NCBI GenBank assembly: GCA_002104905.1
Contig: MCFE01000102.1
Coordinates: forward strand, 107,614 to 171,613
Reading direction: 5' to 3'
DNA: 64,000 nucleotides
Source: Basidiobolus meristosporus CBS 931.73
Taxonomy: Eukaryota > Basidiobolomycota > Basidiobolomycetes > Basidiobolales > Basidiobolaceae
The notes below the pieces were generated by a model that had not been told where the DNA came from, searched no databases, and saw only the letters and a program-made list of their open reading frames with translations. The translations under genes and the position numbers were made by a program. Positions 45,798 to 54,901 of this stretch are shown here, one piece after another; positions within the stretch are counted from its first letter, which is position 1, and the number at the start of each line of letters is the position of its first letter.

Positions 45798-46395
45798 TCA
45801 GCTCTAAACTTTTTTTCAACCTTGAATGAACTCAACAACAACAATAGCAGTCTAGTAGCCACCCAAAATTTGGATAATGTGCTAGACTGAGTTACACCAA
45901 CTATCAAAGCAGGCATTGATATTATGGAAATGTGTCTAAAGAAATGATAAATTGATTACCTACCAATTGAGCGCCAATCTTCCTTTATCATGGGTAGGAA
46001 GAAAAGTACCCTAGCATCAAATGATGACTCGGTATGACCACGTGATTCACTCAACTCTTAAAGTCACCATCAAGCTGAACAATATCATAGTTGCTCTCTT
46101 TTACATCGTTTTTTTCAATTGGAAATGATTGCGCTCGCTGGCGGATTGCGATTTGAGTGATTCGCATGAGAACATAGTGATGTCGTGCAGATACATATAA
46201 AATACGATAAATGGCTTAATTTAGTGGAAATATAATTTCGATATCGATTATATTATTAATTGGTGATCCTAGTGAAAAAAAAGCATTCCACTATGGGTGA
46301 CTACCTCTGTATACGCAATTTCTTTCCTTTCTTTTTTTCCCTTTAGTATCGCTTACTGAGATATTCACCAACACAGTACTCTCCCTCCTTCGGTT

Positions 46396-47163
46396 ATGTC
46401 TACCCCTTACAGTTGTCAGTGGTACTTCAAGAAGGAAGAGCTTGAAAAAACCCCCTCGATTCAGGATGGTATTCCTTTTGAGAAAGAGCTGATCGATAGA
46501 GCCAAAGGCTGCAATTTCATTGTCAGTGTTGGCAGATCTCTGCAGCTCCCTCAATTGACCTTGGCTACTGCAACAACCTTTTTACACAGATTTTACATGC
46601 GCCAATCCTTAAAAGACTATCATTATTACGATATAGGAGCTACCTGTCTCTTCGTCGCTACTAAGGTGGAAGAAACGTTACGGAAGTTAAAAGATCTGAT
46701 CGTCTTCTGCGTCCAAAAAGCTCAAAAAAATGACAAACTTCTGGTGGAAGAGGACTCCAAGGAGTTCAAAAGATGGAGGGAGATGATTCTTTGTAATGAG
46801 GAGATAGTCTTAGAAACTATCAGCTTCGATCTAGCTATTGAGCACCCCTATGTCAGTCTACTACGCTTTGTGAAAGAATTAAAAGGTTCTAAACCTTTAG
46901 CACAGACCGCTTGGGCCTTTCTGAACGACAGCCTTCGGACCACTTTGTGTGTCATCTATCGGCCGCATATAATAGCAGCAGCAGCACTTTACATAGCCTC
47001 AAAATACCTGGATGAGAAGCTGGGAGACCCAGTTGCGGGAAAGCCTTGGTGGGAGGTGGTTGATGCTAGTATTCAAGACATCCAGGATGCCTCTAGTCAA
47101 ATCTTGGATCAGTACCAGCAACTACCAGTTTTGCCGCAATTCAGGTTAGTTTTTGAGGCTTAA
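46396..47163 (+). CDS. cyclin of the K/T (Pch1, P-TEFb-type) class
   Basis: The frame opens MSTPYSCQWYFKKEELEKTP. Both cyclin boxes are clear: GRSLQLPQLTLATATTFLHR and GATCLFVATKVEETLRKLKD in the first, AWAFLNDSLRTTLCVIYRP followed by IIAAAALYIASKYLD in the second. This wording is that of transcription cyclins (cyclin K/T, S. pombe Pch1, Ctk2), partners of Cdk9/Cdk12-like kinases that phosphorylate the RNA polymerase II tail. As read the frame stops at 47163 (FRLVFEA). A GT-AG intron from about 47144 to 47211 would instead end the protein FRLPT at 47222. The protein is short, without the long C-terminal tail of animal cyclin T. Confidence 0.87.
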   Translation: MSTPYSCQWYFKKEELEKTPSIQDGIPFEKELIDRAKGCNFIVSVGRSLQLPQLTLATATTFLHRFYMRQSLKDYHYYDIGATCLFVATKVEETLRKLKDLIVFCVQKAQKNDKLLVEEDSKEFKRWREMILCNEEIVLETISFDLAIEHPYVSLLRFVKELKGSKPLAQTAWAFLNDSLRTTLCVIYRPHIIAAAALYIASKYLDEKLGDPVAGKPWWEVVDASIQDIQDASSQILDQYQQLPVLPQFRLVFEA

Positions 47164-47222
47164 TGCACTGTTACTTGTAATATGAGTGCTCACTCTTGCT
47201 TATTCGACTTAGATTACCGACA

Positions 47223-47764
47223 TAAGACCAAGCACCTCTAGGGACACTTGGCCGCTCCGTCTAGGTCGTACTGCTTCCATTTTCATTATCTTCAAACTCA
47301 AAAATACCTACACCTATGGCAACCATCAACCCTATGCCTTTTGAACGCGCTGTTTGCTGTTCTTCTTCCCGCACCACAAAACATCACCCCTCTTGTTGTA
47401 AATCCCTTTCTATAAGCACGACTTCACACTACTCTACTTTGACTAAGCTCTGCCTCTCCCTCCCCCTGTCCTTTCACTTACCAGTTCACTCTTGACCAAT
47501 TGCGGTTTGTACTTTGAGCCTTTATTCATTAGAAACATAGTACTGTAGTACTTTCCCCTCACTTCAGTGAATCAGTAGATTCATATTAAATGTATATACG
47601 AAAGAAGGAATCCCAGAATTTTGCGATGGACCATGTGATTATATGCTCTCCAAGGTATAGAATGATTTATATGGACACAACTTTATAAGATTATATATAA
47701 ACAATGCGTATGGGGAGATTCTTTAACAATCAATGTTATCATACTTCCGTGGTGTCGAAAGGGT
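47223..47764. other. intergenic between convergent genes
   Basis: AT-rich 3' regions. No gene seen. Confidence 0.5.
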
Positions 47765-49348
47765 CTAACAGTCAATAGCGTCATACTTACGGAAGAGCCA
47801 GTAGAAAATGATTGTCATGACTCCCATAAGCCCGGTCTGAATACCAAACACATAGACAAAGTTGGGATCGTTACTCCAGATGGCTAGGATCAATCCGATC
47901 AGACTACCACCACAGTTGGTGAACAGGAATAGGGCGGTGACGACCGACTTGAGTTCGGGTGCGGCTTGTCTGAATGCAAATTCCAGTCCAGTTACCGAGG
48001 CGAAAATCTCCGAGATAGCGATGCCGATGAAGGGGATTATTTGCCACCAGATGGTGATGTCATTGACTGGCTGCTCTCCCGCGGGCAAACCACTCAAGTC
48101 GGTGAAGTTGTAGTAAGGGCCGGTCTTGTAGACTTGGTCTTGCAGAATTGTGACGTAAACAAAGGCCAGAGTAGCGATGGTGAAGCCAATGGTAATACGT
48201 GTGATAGGGCCAAGACGACAGCCCATTTTTCTCAAAAGTGGGAAGATAATGGTGTCGAAGATTGGAATGGCCACAACCAAGACAAGACTGTTGATGAGAT
48301 TGAGCTGCTCAGGGCCACTAATGAAGGAGGGGCGTTGCATAGTAAGGCCCATGTTGATGAAGTTATCCGACATGTTGTAGTACAATGCCCAGTAGAATGG
48401 ATAGAACAGGAATACCAAAGATGCGCGAAGGGTCTTCTTCAAATCCTCAACAAAGCTGTCGTCCCATTCAAACCCATCAACCTTGGCGTAGTCCAACCAA
48501 TGCTCAATGGGTCCATTGGTTTTGGCGTTATCAAGAGGAGCCTTGCGGTGAGAGAGAGCATATTTGATGCAGGAGTAGGTTTTTGAGAGGACAGTTCCAG
48601 AGGGAGGCTTGACGTAGTACAGTCTCTTGGCTGAAACAAAGATGACCAAACCCAACACAAACATAATGGCTGGGAGGGAGTAGGCAAGAGGGTAGGATCC
48701 ATAATCATTGGCGACAATGGGGCAGATGAATTGGCCTAGCAAGGCACCACAGTTGATTGCCCAGTAGAAGAAACGGAAGATTCTCTCCACTGTCAGCTGA
48801 GAGTCGATATATACGCCAGGAGTCTTGGTTGGGAAGATTCCCTCTTTGATTTGTTCAGCAGCAAAGGATGAAACATTGGATTTGATACCACCAGTACCAA
48901 AGGAGATGAAGGCATACAAAGCAATAATGAATCCGATGATTCCGAAGCTTCCTTCAAGGGACGAAGGAAGTGCACTGAGTGCTAAGATGATCAGACCGAT
49001 CATGTAAAAGAGAGAAAAGATGACGATTGTCTTGAACTTGCCGACATATCTGTCAGCAACAACAGCGCCGAGGATAGTAGTGAAGTAAGCTAGGAACTGA
49101 AAGCCTCTGTTTACAGCAGTGGCAGTTCCCTTGCTGAAACCAAGCATTTTCAGCATATAGGGCTGGAACATTAGGGAAGCACCGTAGAAGGCAAATCGCT
49201 CACATAGTTCAGTGATGATAATAAACCAGGCAGCAAGCGGAACTTTCCCGGCCACACGTTTCTCTATGTCGTCAGGGTTTGGCTGCTCTTCAATTTTATC
49301 GTCAACATAGTTGACCTCTTTGTCATGATCAGGCTTTTCGTTACTCAT
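47765..49348 (-). CDS. PTR2: POT-family proton-coupled peptide transporter
   Basis: A single 527-codon exon. About twelve hydrophobic segments are visible. Family words include CERFAFYGASLMFQPYML, the PTR2 signature region around GTGGIKSNVSSFAAEQ, FRFFYWAINCGALLG, FYWALYYNMSDNFINMG and GLEFAFRQAAPELKS. These match fungal Ptr2, which imports di- and tripeptides with protons at the plasma membrane. The acidic, Asp/Glu-rich N-terminus (HDKEVNYVDDKIEEQPNPDD) is as in fungal members. The lack of introns contrasts with most neighbours. Confidence 0.92.
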   Translation of the reverse strand: MSNEKPDHDKEVNYVDDKIEEQPNPDDIEKRVAGKVPLAAWFIIITELCERFAFYGASLMFQPYMLKMLGFSKGTATAVNRGFQFLAYFTTILGAVVADRYVGKFKTIVIFSLFYMIGLIILALSALPSSLEGSFGIIGFIIALYAFISFGTGGIKSNVSSFAAEQIKEGIFPTKTPGVYIDSQLTVERIFRFFYWAINCGALLGQFICPIVANDYGSYPLAYSLPAIMFVLGLVIFVSAKRLYYVKPPSGTVLSKTYSCIKYALSHRKAPLDNAKTNGPIEHWLDYAKVDGFEWDDSFVEDLKKTLRASLVFLFYPFYWALYYNMSDNFINMGLTMQRPSFISGPEQLNLINSLVLVVAIPIFDTIIFPLLRKMGCRLGPITRITIGFTIATLAFVYVTILQDQVYKTGPYYNFTDLSGLPAGEQPVNDITIWWQIIPFIGIAISEIFASVTGLEFAFRQAAPELKSVVTALFLFTNCGGSLIGLILAIWSNDPNFVYVFGIQTGLMGVMTIIFYWLFRKYDAIDC

Positions 49349-51232
49349 AGTTGAGTGAGTAGAGTGTATTGTATGAAGCTGAGTACCCAGGGTTCCTTTT
49401 ATAAGCTATTGTGCCAGATTTGGGATTATTTTGTACAACGCGAGATATGTCAGCTCATTAAGCTTGATTTCCCTGAATCAATATAACTAGATCGAGTTAG
49501 ATTAATTCCAAGATAACAGCCTTGATATCCTTCGATCTGTTCGCTCTATGAAAGCCCTAGTGCCAACTGAGCCCAAATGTAGTGCGTCGATCGAGATCAA
49601 GGGGTTGATAAGGGTCACATGGGCGCCTTCAGGATTAAAGGTGGTCAGACACAAGGTTTACTTAGCGCGTGGCAACGTTGCAAATCCAATTTCAAATGAT
49701 ACTTCTTTAGCTTATTTGTCAGTGTGATTCTTAAATGGTAGATCTGGCGTTCAGAACATCACGCTCCGGGCCTAGGTGACGGAAACTAGTTCCGTTGCCA
49801 TTTGGCAGGCTCGAGCTTTGTAAGTATACATGCAATCTGAATGGTGTCTAATCGCAATATGCTACCTTGATCAATTTTGCCGATCCATCTACACGCACAT
49901 TGATTAGTGTATTGCTGTACTGATACTTGTTCACGCGTTTAAGGTTGAGCATATACAGGTAGAAGTGCTCTCATTGGAGGTTGAATATATACAGGTAGAA
50001 TTGCCCTCGTCGAAGGTTGAATGTATACAAGTAGAGAGGGGAACCGAGATGTGTTTTGGAACTTTAAAATGTGTGGCTTCCACTGGTTGGATTTGAATTT
50101 TTTGCAGAACTTGGTAAAAGTAACAAATACGAATGTTTTGAGAAAGGCCCCAGAAAGCTGTGAGCAAAGTTTGGGGTTATTAGTACAACCTTGATTGTTT
50201 CCAGGACTTCTATTAATTTACAGAATTAGGAAATATTCTTTCATCTAAATCCAAATTCACGGGCTAATCCACTATTCCATATATCAACAATTAGTCGATA
50301 TACTAATTAATTGGAACAAAACCGTATTGGAATTCTGCTGATTTTCCTACCATGTTACAATTCAATGGCTTCACATTACAGGCGAAACAACAAAATATTT
50401 TGAAGCTTAATGACAGATTCTGAATATACGGAGCAGAAAAAGCCAACCGCCCGATCCTAATAGATGTCCACTCCCCATGCAAAAACCCTCCTCAGATGGC
50501 GAAACGCAAATACCAAAATACTCACCCCAACCTTGGCACAGCTTCCGGATTTGTTAAACATTCTCATCATTACTTCTACAAAGTTGTACTGAAAGTATAG
50601 ACACATTATTTGAACTCTACAAGTGAAAACCTTGCCTATTGGTATCCAGGCCAACTTGCAACAATCTAGTGGTATACATCCATGATTTTGGCGGGGAACT
50701 CATCGGCTATAAATCTTGCTTCAAACCCCATAATAGCTGCATTGACCATGAGTGCGACTTGTTACTGCAGAATATGGATTCCCCTTTGTAGCTTGATGAG
50801 TGATGATAGAACAAAATTTTTCAGATATATTCTAAAGAGTTTGTCATGGTACTGAGATTGTATGATTGCCCTAAGTATACAAACCATTCTAGTCTTTAAG
50901 GTATTTGTAAGTACCAATCAATTAAATTAGATGCTAGACTCCAAGTACAAAAAAACCCAAGCAAATTGTTTTGAGCAAATAGCATGTGAACAACTAGGTA
51001 CTTATCTGCCACTTCTTGTCGATTTTTTAACATAACTTGTCTCTAATAGCCCGCAATCAGGTGAAGTAAGACTCCGGGACTAATCCAATGCTTAAATCTA
51101 TTATGATAGCACAGAAAATTTGAGCAATGATGGGATGACCCAGTATGTGGAGGCGATAAGTTTACTATTCAATATATGCTCAAGGCTTTTTTTGACATTT
51201 TGTAGTTCACCAGGCCATCTCAACACTGGCAA
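49349..51232. other. long intergenic region with decayed repeats
   Basis: No gene seen over 1.9 kb. It contains a 36-bp tandem repeat (49942-50035). A patch at 50140-50200 (GCAAAGTTTGGGGTTATTAG) resembles part of the copia LTR and may be an old solo-LTR remnant. Confidence 0.5.
49942..50035 (+). repeat. 36-bp tandem repeat, about 2.6 units
   Basis: Unit AGGTTGARYATATACAGGTAG plus 15 variable bases, three occurrences, the last partial. Confidence 0.65.
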
Positions 51233-52813
51233 TCATTTATTGAGAGTGTGCTCATAACGAATAATCGAGCCATAGATCACATCGCCTGTTGCTGGTGAGG
51301 TCCACATATATTCCCTTTGGCTATATGTTTTCTTCCAGCCCAGCGGGGTTTCGATGGTGTCGATAATGCACTGGTTATTATAGCTATATATAGATGGATA
51401 CCCCAGCTCGATGAGGTGCTGGTTGTATACACCCGGAATATCCTCGATTCCGATCGTTATCGATTTTGTAGCAACGTCAAACATCTTGAGAAGTGTATGC
51501 TTGAATACAACGTTGTTCAGGAAGTGAAGAGCACCAATACTGACTATATGATCAAACGAATCGTCTGAAAACGTTTGGATGATATGCTGCATAGCACCAA
51601 CATATTTCTTGTGATAGTTGGCCCTTGAAATCATGTTTGGAGACAAATCAACGCCAACCATCTCCGTACGATGGCCAAATTCACCTAGTATCTGCCCAAC
51701 AAGACCAGTACCACAGCCAAGGTCCAATACTCTGCCACCATAGTTATATGTAAGCGCTATGGAGCGGAGGAACTTGGGGATATTGCTGGCATTCACTATG
51801 GCATCGTATTTGTGGGCGATAAGATCGTACTCGCGCGCAACGTCAAAATCTTTCATCTTATTGAGGACCATCTGATCAAAAAGAGCAGCATGTCCACCTT
51901 CGAAATACTCACTAATGATGTGATCGTCTCCAAAGGTATTGCCTACTTGCGAGAAGAAGGCTGGGGTTGGGTTCACCTCCAACACATATATGTTGCCTTC
52001 TCTGTCAACTCGCGTATCTACGCGCGCATATGCGCAGCCATGGACCCCCAGGGAGCTATACGAACCGCATGCCACCTGCCTGATCCTATCTACAAGCTTG
52101 GAAGGCTTACAAGGCTCATATTGGACCTCGCCCTTTTCGATTCCTGAGAATTTTAAATCGAAATGCAGGAATTTTTGCATGTCAGACAGGCTATCCTTGA
52201 ATGTATACTTAATGGGAGTGAGTGCTTCAACTCCGCATCCAGTTTCCACCACAATAGCAGAGTATTCGTCACCAGAAACATATTCTTCTACCAGAACTTC
52301 ACTTTTCGCCAAACCAAGAAGTCTTTCAACTTCAACGCACAACTCGTCAGAGCTTACACACAATGACTTCTCCGTCATGTGTAGGCTTCCGCATGCGTTG
52401 GCAAGCTTCACAATAACGGGGAACTGAAGCTTAGTGGTTGCAGTTGACTCGGATAGAACCTCGTATTTGGGTACTAATATCCCATAGCGCTTAGCTGCCT
52501 TCTTGAAGTCTACTTTGGTCATCGATAAGAATTTGCTGTCGGTTCCAAGAATAGGAACCTTTTTGCCTTCAATATATCGGAGTGCCTCGATCCCAGCTAC
52601 GCTGTCGTACTCTTGTCCCCACAAAAAGCTAAGGAATATATCAAACCCCTCGTTACACGCCTCGTCAAGCTCGGCCTGTGCGTTCTGTTTCGTGATAAAG
52701 CGGAGATAAAACTTGTGGTTATCAATGTATCGCGATGGATCCTGGTACTCGTCATATTCTTGGAATGGTGAATCCGTACCGTCGTATGAGGAAATAAGGA
52801 CGCACACTTTCAT
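51233..52813 (-). CDS. ATP-grasp ligase fused to a SAM methyltransferase
   Basis: One exon, 526 residues from the ATG at 52813 (MKVCVLISSYDGTDSPFQEY). Residues 1-310 form a D-Ala-D-Ala-ligase-like ATP-grasp enzyme: SFLWGQEYDSVAGIEALRY, FPVIVKLANACGSLHM, VLVEEYVSGDEYSAIVV, and the metal-binding end YVLEVNPTPAFF. Residues 330-526 are a class I methyltransferase: FDVAREYDLIAHKYDAIV, GGRVLDLGCGTGLVGQIL (motif I), MVGVDLSPNMISRA and SDDSFDHIVSIGALHFL. ATP-grasp enzymes join a carboxylate to an amine through an acylphosphate, so this protein may make a peptide-like bond and methylate the product or substrate; that is inference. It lacks introns and stands alone beside the subtelomere, which fits horizontal transfer but does not prove it. 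A TATA-like TATAAAAAAG lies about 35 bp upstream of the ATG. Confidence 0.85.
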   Translation of the reverse strand: MKVCVLISSYDGTDSPFQEYDEYQDPSRYIDNHKFYLRFITKQNAQAELDEACNEGFDIFLSFLWGQEYDSVAGIEALRYIEGKKVPILGTDSKFLSMTKVDFKKAAKRYGILVPKYEVLSESTATTKLQFPVIVKLANACGSLHMTEKSLCVSSDELCVEVERLLGLAKSEVLVEEYVSGDEYSAIVVETGCGVEALTPIKYTFKDSLSDMQKFLHFDLKFSGIEKGEVQYEPCKPSKLVDRIRQVACGSYSSLGVHGCAYARVDTRVDREGNIYVLEVNPTPAFFSQVGNTFGDDHIISEYFEGGHAALFDQMVLNKMKDFDVAREYDLIAHKYDAIVNASNIPKFLRSIALTYNYGGRVLDLGCGTGLVGQILGEFGHRTEMVGVDLSPNMISRANYHKKYVGAMQHIIQTFSDDSFDHIVSIGALHFLNNVVFKHTLLKMFDVATKSITIGIEDIPGVYNQHLIELGYPSIYSYNNQCIIDTIETPLGWKKTYSQREYMWTSPATGDVIYGSIIRYEHTLNK

Positions 52814-52842
52814 GGTTTTTTGTGGACTCAATTGCACAACTT

Positions 52843-52853
52843 TACTTTTTTAT
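52843..52853 (-). promoter_or_regulatory. TATA-like element of the ATP-grasp/methyltransferase gene
   Basis: GATATAAAAAA on the minus strand, 30-40 bases upstream of the start codon. Confidence 0.5.
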
Positions 52854-53725
52854 ATCAGCCGAAATATCTTCCAATACAGAAGCCATGTAACTGTGAAGCT
52901 TGTTTTAGCGATTTAGCCGCTATCTCCTAAGCTTATGGGTTGCTGAGCTAAATATGTTGCGTTTCTAATGTCATCCTCGCTCTTTTCCACGAATCAAATT
53001 TAGTTTTGTCCAGCTTGCATCAGAACCCACACGGCCTGATGGGCATGATATGGACGTGAACTGTGCTAATTAAAGGCCCAGCCTTCACCGAGCACATGTG
53101 CTTCTTTTCCAAACTAATAGCAGTGGTGATCTCTTAGTCTACTCACTACACCAGATCAGTGACTTAATAAAGGGAGTGCCAAAAAGTTTGGTGCCCGGCA
53201 TTGCTTTATGCACTAGCCCAACGCAAAGTAATACAGCAATGGCTGTTCTAGTATAATCATTTCCCAGTATACTGTTCTTTTTGGTTTGCTGGATGTAGAC
53301 TTGTCAGCAACCAATGTATCTGTACCCAAGATATGATCTAATCGGCGTTTTCACCCAACTTGAATGAGTTGTTGTGTAAGGTTGAGTACTGCCGTTGATA
53401 CTTATAAGCTGGAGGTACCCTGGGTAATGCCGTCACTGCAAGGTTTCTTCATTAAATTAGTATTGCATGTTGTGAGTTAATAAGCTAAGATTCTATTTGC
53501 TACCATGAATATAACTCATTAAACAAACCTGACATAATCACAATTGAAGGACCAGTAAACCTAGTTAACTTTTCCTCCTTAGGTTTAACATTTCTAATGC
53601 AATGGGTAATAATACTCAGCTACTGGGGGCTAAGAAAACTACCCTATCTGGAGCAAACCTAGACACTAAGCAGTATTCAAACTCTGCCATGAGATCCTAC
53701 TCAATGGATGCATTTACCCTTAGCC
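52854..53725. other. intergenic, start of subtelomere
   Basis: No gene recognised. From here to the right end all recognisable sequence is retroelement-derived or telomeric. Confidence 0.5.
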
Positions 53726-54000
53726 TTGGGAGGGGAGGAGGCAGAGTCACCATTATGGTGAAATATTTACTTATGCCAAGTAGTTACAAAAATCACTAAA
53801 GCTAAAAATAAAGAAGCCAGCAAAGGGCTTTATATCTCTTGAATGATTGGTCAAATTCAGGTTTTTGTTGTAGTTAAGAGAAAGTGTAATAAAACTCTTG
53901 AATGGTTTAACTGAACCTAAGGGACAACTAAGTGCAGAGTCTTAGAACTGTCATCAGAGTGGCAGAAGTACTAGCAGAGACTCCGGTCTAATAAGTAGTC
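53726..54000 (-). mobile_element. retroposon 3' tail T1 (oldest, degraded)
   Basis: Top strand starts TTGGGAGGGGAGGAGGC and then the shared tail hairpin TCACC-ATTAT-GGTGA, an AT-rich stretch and AAATAAAGAAGCCAG. This is the reverse complement of the family 3' end. The junction G-run is altered (CCTTGGG instead of TTAGGG), so this is probably an old copy. The body to about 54000 is not recognisable. Confidence 0.65.
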
Positions 54001-54210
54001 AGAGTCTTGGAGATATTGGAGTGATTGGGAGAACAAGTAGATTATGCAGTTTCACTTCATGATTTATTGAATGTCAAAAGGAGTACATTATACTTTTACA
54101 TGATCTTGGCATAAGCGAATACATAAAATAGATTCAGGAAGGTCCCAAGAATATGTGTGCAAAGTTTGGGGCTGGTTGAACAACTTTGAGAATTTTCATA
54201 TTCTGGGTAC
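54001..54210 (-). repeat. truncated copia LTR ending at telomere repeats
   Basis: Minus-strand LTR from AGAGTCTTGGAGATATTGG to TTCTGGGTAC, matching the LTR at 61541-61750. It stops abruptly at 54210, where TTAGGGTTAGGG begins. Confidence 0.8.
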
Positions 54211-54539
54211 TTAGGGTTAGGGGGAGGATAATCACCAAAGGGTGAAATCTTTATTTAAGCCATAAATAAAGAAGCCAGGTTGGAATATGAATACCTGCAA
54301 AGCAGAAAGCCTACAAGATACGCTTGGACTTTGCTGTTTCCCAAATATTCTCAATATCAAAGTCTAGAGGAGAATGTAGCAAGACTGCTTGTTCACTGTA
54401 GTATTTCTTGAGGAAGTTTGTCACTAGGAGGGAAGGAGAGTCTTTCAATAAGCTGATAAATCTTTTCAGGAGTTCTTTTTCCAGAGAGAATGGTACAAAG
54501 AGTGGAATGTCCAAATGCTGTCTGAATATATGCTCTGAG
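54211..54539 (-). mobile_element. LINE-like element T2, 3' part
   Basis: Begins with TTAGGGTTAGGG and GGAGG, then the tail hairpin TCACC-AAAG-GGTGA and AAATAAAGAAGCCAGG. Further in, a minus-strand frame (54514-54311) reads HLDIPLFVPFSLEKELLKR and ends TAKSKRIL. At 54539 it is split by copia-1 and resumes at 59223. Confidence 0.7.
54535..54539 (+). repeat. target-site duplication CTGAG (left)
   Basis: CTGAG precedes the 5' LTR and is repeated at 59223-59227 just after the 3' LTR. Confidence 0.9.
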
Positions 54540-54888
54540 TGTTGTAAAAATTAGTATTTCCACCTAAATATTCACCTAACTTAGTCACTTAGATCATCAC
54601 CTTCAAATCCTAGAGAATACTGACCAAATTCCTTGTTGGGATTTACTTAGAATATTTTCACCAAAATACCAGGTACACAGAACATGAAAATTCTCAAAGT
54701 TGTCCAAACAGCCCCAAACTTTGCACACATGTTCTTGGGACCTTCCTTAACCTATTCTACGTGTTTGTAATGCCAAGACCAGGTAAAAGTATAAATACCA
54801 CTTTTACATTCAATAAATCATTAAGTTAAAACCACATAATCTACTTGTTCTCCCAATCACTTCCAATATCTCCAAGACTCTTACAACA
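54540..54888 (+). repeat. copia-1 5' LTR
   Basis: Contains a TATA-like AAGTATAAATACC at about 54787 and an AATAAATC signal at about 54811, so it should hold promoter and polyadenylation functions. Confidence 0.92.
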
Positions 54889-54901
54889 GGTTATGAGCCC
54901 C
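54889..54901 (+). other. primer-binding site, half-tRNA(iMet) type
   Basis: GGTTATGAGCCCC starts directly after the LTR and is complementary to the anticodon arm of initiator tRNA-Met (GGGCUCAUAACC), not to a tRNA 3' end. Copia of Drosophila and yeast Ty5 are known to prime from such a tRNA fragment. The ATG inside it (54893) is also the first in-frame start of gag. Confidence 0.75.

Larger units (their letters stand above)
44845..45860 (-). repeat. second module locus (copy of 30430-31100)
   Basis: The segment from the CGTGGATGTGCTTGCA word onwards matches the A3 region base for base over long stretches, including the flank between the two modules. It lies 13 kb from the main array, between the Oms1-like gene and the cyclin, with no secreted-protein gene beside it. 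Confidence 0.8.

Noticed and set aside
47966-48586. 206-codon plus-strand frame
   Set aside because: Antisense shadow of the peptide transporter gene.
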